A stretch of DNA of 64,000 bases. Origin: Haberlea rhodopensis. Its lineage: Eukaryota > Streptophyta > Magnoliopsida > Lamiales > Gesneriaceae. Location: contig CAJQUN010000036.1 of NCBI GenBank assembly GCA_907163345.1, forward strand, positions 2,852,001 through 2,916,000, in the 5' to 3' direction. The number at the start of each line of letters is the position of its first letter. Position 1 is the first letter of the stretch. The position numbers and the translations under genes are program-made. Below are positions 58,013-64,000 of this stretch, one piece after another. Below the pieces are notes generated by a model, which saw only the letters and a program-made list of their open reading frames with translations, was not told the DNA's origin and did no database searches.

Positions 58013-58222
58013 AGGGCATTTGAGATGCCTGAGAATGATCGTGGAATCATGTATTCATTATAAGACATGTGAGATGTCTAAGTATAAATGAGAATTTGTA
58101 AAATAAAGGCTAGGCATTTGAGATGCCTGAGAATGATATTGGAATCATGTATTCATTATAAGACATGTGAGATGTCTAAGTATAAATGAGAATTCGTAAA
58201 ATAAATGCTAGGCATTTGAGCT
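58013..58222 (+). repeat. 98 bp tandem repeat in LTR L
   Basis: Two full copies and a third partial one, each with GGCATTTGAGATGCCTGAG and AGACATGTGAGATGTCT. It lies in the interval where the other LTRs carry minisatellites. Confidence 0.9.
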
Positions 58223-59241
58223 ATCTGTGATTGGTAGCAAAGTTGAAAATCAATAATTGATATCGAGATATCTATATTTGTGTGTATAATGAATTTGGAA
58301 TCATTAATTATTGATACTTGAGAACCAGGCATGCTATGAGTTAAATCAATGTGTTGATTTACTGATTTTTGAGATTTGATGAGTTTGATGATTGTGAGAA
58401 CAGGGACAGTACACGGAATCCCGGATGAGGACATTGCCATCCAGGGAGTATCGTTTAAAATTCATTAGTATTTACTTTTGTTGTAAATTATGAATTTCAT
58501 TATTGTGATTATGGGATTTTGTGTATTGGTATGCTCATCCCGTTGGGGGCTGTCTCTGTTGGGGCAGGTGAACAGGTGCATCGATGGCTGTGGAGCTGAG
58601 CTCGAGCTGTTGATTGGATGTACTCACAGGATCGTGGTACCAGGGCTTGATGGAGCACGGTATCGTATAGAGTACTTATATACACCCGAGGTTTATATAC
58701 ACATTTATGATGCTCGCATGTGAGCACGGATATTCTTGTATATGGGTTGTATATAAAGGCATGAGCCTTTCTCTCTTTCATTATATGTTGCATGCAATTG
58801 TGGTAGAATTGCTAATGATATGAGAGTCGTTAGTGTATTATGTGGGTGTTGAAACTTTTGTCGTCTTATGTGTGGTGTCTTCCCTGGCTGGGAATTTACT
58901 TTGTGTTCTGTATTCTGATGAGTATTGTGTATTCCCTGGCCGGGAATTATATTATGTGATGTGTTTTTGTTTTGGGATAGCTCAATTTATGGGGAGACTC
59001 TGCCCAAATTTTTATAAAAGCCCACAATGTAAAAAGTGGCACCAAGGGGATGGTAAAAGGCGAACATATGAGTCTAATTGTGGGTAGAGATGATCTTAAT
59101 GTTGAATATTAAAGAAATTTTGTAATTGCCATTCAATGGTAAAGTATCATCTGAGCTTCCCGATTGACTTTTTATTGAAAGCATGTGCCACACATAGTGG
59201 TTAATACACTAATTAAGGGTTAAGGGCTTGGGGTCCTTACA

Positions 59242-60371
59242 ACACTGCATGGGTATTTCCACCCACATGCAGGGCTCAAATTGTGCACTTTTGATATAAA
59301 AATCATAACTCTTTCAATAAAAGTCCAAAATGAGTCCTATTATTTTTAAATCGAAGAGAATTCAAATATCTACCACGTTGCTATTCATCTCAAATTCAAA
59401 ATCGGAACACATTTCTGTCAAAATCCGAAAAATCTACTGCATGTGCATTACAAGTACATGCAAGACTCAAAATGAGAACATATAATAAAATGAGCATAAC
59501 TCACTCATTTTAACTCTAAATCACATGTATTTTTTTTACAACGCATATTTATTCTTTACTCAAAGTCATACTTGGACTTTAACTAATTCAAAACATCGAA
59601 TTTGTCTACTGCATGCACAATGACTTGAAACAGATTACAAGTTACAACAGCAAACCCATTCAAATTCGACCTCTTAGCACAATTAATCGACTAAACCAGT
59701 ATATAAACTCAATATATATCTGTATACCTTCAAGCATCTACAAATTTGAAGCTTGTTCAATCACGACAACAAGATATGATCGAAACTCCTTCCCAAATCT
59801 GCACCTACTCGAAAATTTAGCTTCAAACTTCCCACTTTGAAAGCTATGGCTAGTCTCTTCCCAATTCTCTTCTTGCATGCTGATTTTGAGCAAGATTTCA
59901 GGGAGGTTTTTGGGGATTGATTTCGAATTTTGGGGAAGAAAAAGGAGAGAGGTTTGGAAAGAATGGTGAGGAGAGAAGATTTGGACATTGTCTTACATGA
60001 ATGAGGAATAAAATGGGACTTGTGCCTTCACAAGAGTGGAATGGGCGATAGTCACTAGGGAAGTGGGAGGTGGATTCTTGCAATTGCAAGATGGCATGTC
60101 CAAATGCCAAGTGTAGTAATCATTAGAAAATTGTGTAGGATTGTTTTAGTGTTCTAATCCAACTTAGTGCATATCATGTATGGCATGATTTGCATGGTGC
60201 AATATATTTATATATGTATGGCAGTGTATATTTATACCTATTTACATATACTTTGCTTGATTGTATACCAGACGTCGCGATCCGAAATATCTTAAATCGT
60301 AATCTCAACTTTTAATCATCCGTGTTTGTTTAATCATCATCAAACCGGATTAATTAGCAAATGGCCTTACA
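59242..60371 (-). repeat. 3' LTR of element M (right part)
   Basis: Continues the M LTR after L. It ends ...GGCCTTACA at 60371, the complement of the family start TGTAAGG. M lacks the E insertion; with both parts it is about 2.6 kb, like the full D LTR. Confidence 0.8.
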
Positions 60372-60385
60372 TTTCTCCCCCCTAA
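60372..60385 (-). promoter_or_regulatory. Polypurine tract of M
   Basis: The minus strand reads TTTAGGGGGGAGAAA before TGTAAGG. Confidence 0.8.
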
Positions 60386-60921
60386 AAGATTTTACCTCGA
60401 AATCCAAAAAGCTATGGATTCCAACCCATAAATTATATTCGTTCAGCTTTACAAATGTATCGAATGATCGTAATGTACTAATCATGGAATGCAAAATGAT
60501 GTTGTAAGTATGGCCATTCATGACACATCTTGGCCTCCAAATCCCATGTTGATTTCTATGTACTATGGTAACTCATCATTAGGTACGATTATGTAGAACA
60601 TTCTCATTATTGTTCACAATCAGATAGGCCGTCCCTCAAGGATAAGGAACTGTTCATCTCAATCTCTCTCGGGTGAAACACGTGAGATGGATCTGGTTCC
60701 AACTTCCTTAGCATAGGTACATGAGATGCATCATGTATTATCGGAATCTTCTAAGATCTGGTAAGGACAAGTGTATGAGGTGACAGTCCATCCGAACCAA
60801 AATCATCCCACAAAAGAGATTATGGAGAATACTCCATCGCTGATCTCAAATTCTAATGATCTTCTTCTCTTGTTGGCATCGCTAGCCTGCCTATCTCGGG
60901 CTGCCTTCATATATTTTTTGA
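60386..60921 (-). pseudogene. M pol 3' end (integrase C-terminal region)
   Basis: Minus-strand similarity to the last part of A pol: the equivalents of the SMLRKY segment (near 60700-60725), the ERPIRILD-like segment (near 60620) and the KAARDRQ/ANKRR segment at 60855-60912. Frames are broken. The element is cut at 60926 by the insertion bearing LTR G. Confidence 0.65.
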
Positions 60922-60926
60922 ATAAT

Positions 60927-61928
60927 TGTTGCGTGCAAAACGTATCACAAGCGTACGATGTCAATAGCATATGGATATGAATACGGATGTCGAACCCACG
61001 AGGATTGGTCTATAGTATTAATTAATTACTTGTGCTAGATGGTCTTAATCCTATTTAGAAAAACGAGTAGTGTTGTTGGTTTTCAAATAACGTAAATCAC
61101 TAACTAGCAGTTGTAACAATTCAAGAGAATTAATTATGAGAAGGATTTTAGAGGTCCGATTTCACTTGATTATCAACTATGTTTCTTATGATCAATTACA
61201 ATATTATAGATTTATCTAGTTTATTAGCCAACAATTCTTAAGTGTTTCCTACTCCCTTTCCCAAGTGATTGTAATTATCATCAATAACAACCTTGATATC
61301 CTTATCTAAGATTAAATATTAAACAATATTGATTGCACAATAATTTTTTCAAAGGTTTCAATGGAGTTATACGCCTGTCGACGATATAAACATCCACGAC
61401 GCGTTTTCATATGTCCTGTTCACAATCCCCTCTCCCGAGTGATAGATCACAAACAAATATTACAATTAAATCAATGGCCAGTCAATTAAATTGCATTCAA
61501 AGCAAGAAAACACAAATAAACCATGTGATAAATCCTAACGTGTAAATCAATCAAACCATAACATAATATACAATCAAGCTACGTCTTCCCCCTAGAAAGA
61601 AGGGAATAGTTCATCCTAGAATTCATAAAACACATAGACATGTTTGAGAAATTCATAAACGAACGAAAGTAAGAGATACAAAACGATATGGAAGCAATTC
61701 TCCATCCCTAGATGAATCTCCGCCTTTGTTTTATGATTAAATCCTTGCCCTTGGAATCCTAGCAGCCTCCTCAATGTGTCTTGCCCTTGAAAGAGTGTCA
61801 AAAGTCCAAAAAAGAATGATAGGATTCGAGTTTTAAACCTAGCAGCCGCTAATTTTTACTAGGCTGCACTCACGCAGAGATCTTCGATCTCTGCATCATT
61901 ATTTTTCAAAAATCTTCTTTTGGCGATC
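60927..61928 (-). repeat. LTR G, first part (3' LTR of a minus-strand retroelement)
   Basis: On the minus strand the LTR starts TGATAAGTGCG (at 63802) and ends ...TTTGCACGCAACA (at 60927). Like F it has a TGATAAGTG start and the GTGGGTTCGACATCCGTA-type end. It is split by LTR H at 61929-63422. The flanks are not duplicated within the window, because the element body lies to the right. A dyad GCAGAGATC-TTC-GATCTCTGC sits at 61874-61894. Confidence 0.75.
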
Positions 61929-63422
61929 TGATGTGACTAGAAATAGACACATCTATTGCATTTATTTGTTTAAGATTTGGTATGTCTTGATGGATAATTT
62001 GATACATATGCTACCTAATTGTATATTTGTGTAATTGTAGGTGGAATTGAAGAAATCAAGCTAACTAAGGCGAATAAAGGTCAAGAAAAGCTTTGGAGCT
62101 AATAAGGACTCAATATAGATCAATAAAAGGCTAAAAATGTAATTTTAGTGGAGGAGATCGACCGTATGGAGGAGGCAATCGATCGCCTATGGACAGAAAG
62201 TTAAGCAACAAAAATTACGAAGCAGCGATCGATCGCGAGGATTAGGCGATCGATCGCCAAAACCCACTGGAGCCAAGCGATCGATCGCAAGAAAAGTGGC
62301 GATCGATCGCCTAAGAATTTCGCTGAAAAAAAAGCTAGCGCTCGATCGCCACCTTATGGCGATCGATCGCCAGCAGTGTTTTGGAAAGATTGGATTCTTG
62401 ATTTCTTTCCTTCCTACATGGATTCTAACCTACCCCTCAGCCTCCTAACCTCTATAACTCGAAATTTCAGCCTCTTGGGAGAGGATTCAGACCTTAGAAT
62501 ATAATTTTTATTTTTTAGAATAATTTTCTTTCAATTTTTGTAAAAGACGCTCGAAGAACGAAGACGGAATCAACAAGCCGGAATCGTGCTTTGCTTTAGT
62601 AACTTTCTTTTCTATTGATTGTTTGATGTTTTTAATAAAAATTTTGTTAGTTTTCGATTTAATTATGCAAGGCTAAACACTTTGATTCTTGGTTGAGGGA
62701 TACTTGCCTTTGGAATAGAAAAACTTGTGAAAAATTTTGATTTGATTGTTGAATTTTCGATTCAATTTCAATTTGTTTTTCAGATTATGATTCTTATGAG
62801 TATTGTGTTTGATTGATAGATTGATCACCTAGTAATCACATACAATATCTAATGTTAATTGAGAAGCAACTAAGATTGATAATTACCTGCTGTTGGTGTT
62901 ATTAAATTCTTAGGAAAAACGATTGGATAATTAATTCTAACGGCTGTAGTTATTATTAATTAGATTCATCAACCTTACTCGTTTTGAAACTATCATTGAT
63001 TTAATCTTAACGGCTGTAGTTTTGGTTAAAGATTTGATAAGAGTTGAATTGAATGTTGTTTTCTTTTTGACCCGATTAAGGTAAGTAAGGAATTAAGTTT
63101 TCAATTGATGAATAATTGAATGAATTCATATGTTTAGTAATTTGATGATCAAGTGAATATTTTCCAAAGGTAAAGTTGACCGAAAACCATGAATTGCTTC
63201 TTAATCTTGATAAACTAGTTAATTGTTTGCTTTCGTTTAAATTAGTTATAGTTAAAGAAATTTGATAACCCCCTATTTTGATACTTGTTAGCATAAAAGT
63301 GTTCACTTTCCTGTGGGATCGATCCCTACTCATGCTACTACATATTTACTGCTATTAACTTGAGATGGTTAATTTGGGCGTACGCGATAAACGCTACCAA
63401 ATTTATTGATCTCTATATTTCA
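61929..63422 (+). mobile_element. LTR H (probable solo LTR) inside LTR G
   Basis: It starts TGATGTGACTAG and contains CCTGTGGGATCGATCCCTAC near its end, like F. GCGATC occurs on both sides (61923-61928, 63423-63428), a 6 bp repeat that may be the target duplication. Because G itself is rich in GATC this could be chance; an alternative end is 63399. The left-edge copy H' is inverted relative to it. Confidence 0.7.
62155..62369. repeat. Palindrome-pair array in LTR H
   Basis: Cores start at 62155, 62176, 62226, 62247, 62278, 62300, 62339 and 62360; the first two and the seventh are decayed. Pair offsets are 21, 21, 22 and 21 bp. The flanks make GGCGATCGATCGCC-type dyads, as in LTR C. Confidence 0.95.
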
Positions 63423-63802
63423 GCGATCGATCGCTGTTTCGCCAAATTTGTTTCCCAACATTCTGTCTATAGAGATCGGTCTCTATTTTTATGGAGATTG
63501 ATCTCTGTTTTCAGGGATCAATCTCTATTTTCAGGCGATCATTCTCCATTTTCAGGGATCAAGCTCTGATTTCAGGAGATCAATCTCTGATGGCAGATTC
63601 TTCATCTTTGATTTTTCCTATTTTTCTTCGTCTTGCCTTGACTTTATTCCACCATTTTCTCGTTATTTCATGTCATTTTCCTTATCATAGCACTCATCCT
63701 TACTTGGATTCCTGTAAACACAAAAACAGACACAAAACGCATAATTCTGATCGACAAAACAATATCAATAACGAAAGAAATAGTGCAAAAACGCACTTAT
63801 CA
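63423..63802 (-). repeat. LTR G, second part, with degenerate GATC dyad array
   Basis: Continues G after H. It starts with a GCGATCGATCGC dyad (63423-63434), then degenerate 14 bp dyads around GATC at 63471, 63493, 63513, 63534, 63554 and 63575 (for example AGAGATCGGTCTCT), spaced 20-22 bp. The LTR boundary at 63802 is ...GCACTTATCA. Confidence 0.75.
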
Positions 63803-64000
63803 AACCCCATAAACTTAGATTTTTACTAGTCCCGAGCAAAATTAAGAACAAAATAAAAGAAACAAACATGAAAACAAAACAAATTCAAAAGACTCAAGTT
63901 GTGCAACGATCAATCATGATTGTCCTCTGAGATTCATGGTCTAGTATTTAACTCAAGTTTCATGCCACCCTCAATCAAAGAGATTTTGGTTCCCAAATAT
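63803..64000 (-). mobile_element. Internal 3' end of the G element, running off the window
   Basis: On the minus strand, TTGCTCGGGACTAGTAAAA, then CTAAGTTTATGGGG just before TGATAAG. This matches the pre-LTR segment common to a class of plant Ty3-type elements (from memory). No coding in the visible 198 bp. Confidence 0.55.

Larger units (their letters stand above)
56557..59241 (+). mobile_element. Solo LTR L
   Basis: 2685 bp, TGTGATGACC...GGGTCCTTACA, TSD ACACT at 56552-56556 and 59242-59246. TATA box TATAAATA at 56887. A GC-rich leader segment (56930-57070) follows the TATA. It has the ACGT dyad (57799-57813), an acceptor-like GGGGCAG ending 58567, and a 98 bp tandem repeat (58013-58222). 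There is no palindrome-pair array. Confidence 0.92.

Overview
This is plant nuclear DNA, most likely from a eudicot, from a gene-poor, repeat-packed region. The evidence is plant-type Ty3/gypsy and Ty1/copia retrotransposons primed by initiator tRNA-Met (TGGTATCAGAGC sites), a five-exon GDSL lipase gene with plant-style short introns, AT-rich spacers and a hAT-like element. I saw no rRNA, tRNA or CRISPR features. Species cannot be named from the sequence alone. Element names A to M, P and Q are mine.

Layout. (1) 1-30419 is a nest of insertions. An inverted LTR copy (H', 1-1158 and 30202-30419) was hit by a Ty3/gypsy element D (1159-30201, TSD AAAAT). D was then hit by a minus-strand chromovirus A (4674-22137, TSD CATTT), a solo LTR C (22226-24593, TSD ACTAT) and a solo LTR E (25601-27619, TSD ATTTT). 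A was itself hit by a close relative B (7701-17140, TSD GAATC). (2) 30420-36708 holds pieces of several Ty1/copia elements and a solo LTR F (33604-35072, TSD ATAGT). (3) 36739-40955 is the genic island: one orphan GDSL exon, AT-rich spacer, a foldback element, and one apparently intact GDSL esterase/lipase gene on the minus strand (39024-40864). (4) 42016-52335 holds a hAT-like element and a copia element J (43396-50991) nested in another copia, K. (5) 52336-55109 is AT-rich spacer with a foldback element. (6) 55110-60915 is the 3' end of a minus-strand relative of D (M), carrying solo LTR L (56557-59241, TSD ACACT). (7) 60927-64000 is the 3' LTR (G) of another minus-strand retroelement whose body runs off the right edge; it carries LTR H, an inverted relative of the sequence at the left edge.

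The only gene that looks functional for the host is the GDSL lipase. All transposon coding regions carry stops or frameshifts. The most unusual observation is in the LTRs. Several LTR families carry arrays of perfect 10-16 bp palindromes arranged in pairs whose two members lie 21 bp apart (two turns of DNA). In A, B, C and E every one of the 13 pairs read is exactly 21 bp. H, H' and the degenerate G array show the same CGATCGATCG-type design with 20-22 bp spacing, and F shows it with an unrelated palindrome (AGGCGTAATTACGCCT). A second conserved dyad (GTACGT-N3-6-ACGTAC) and an acceptor-like motif flank a minisatellite in several of these LTRs.
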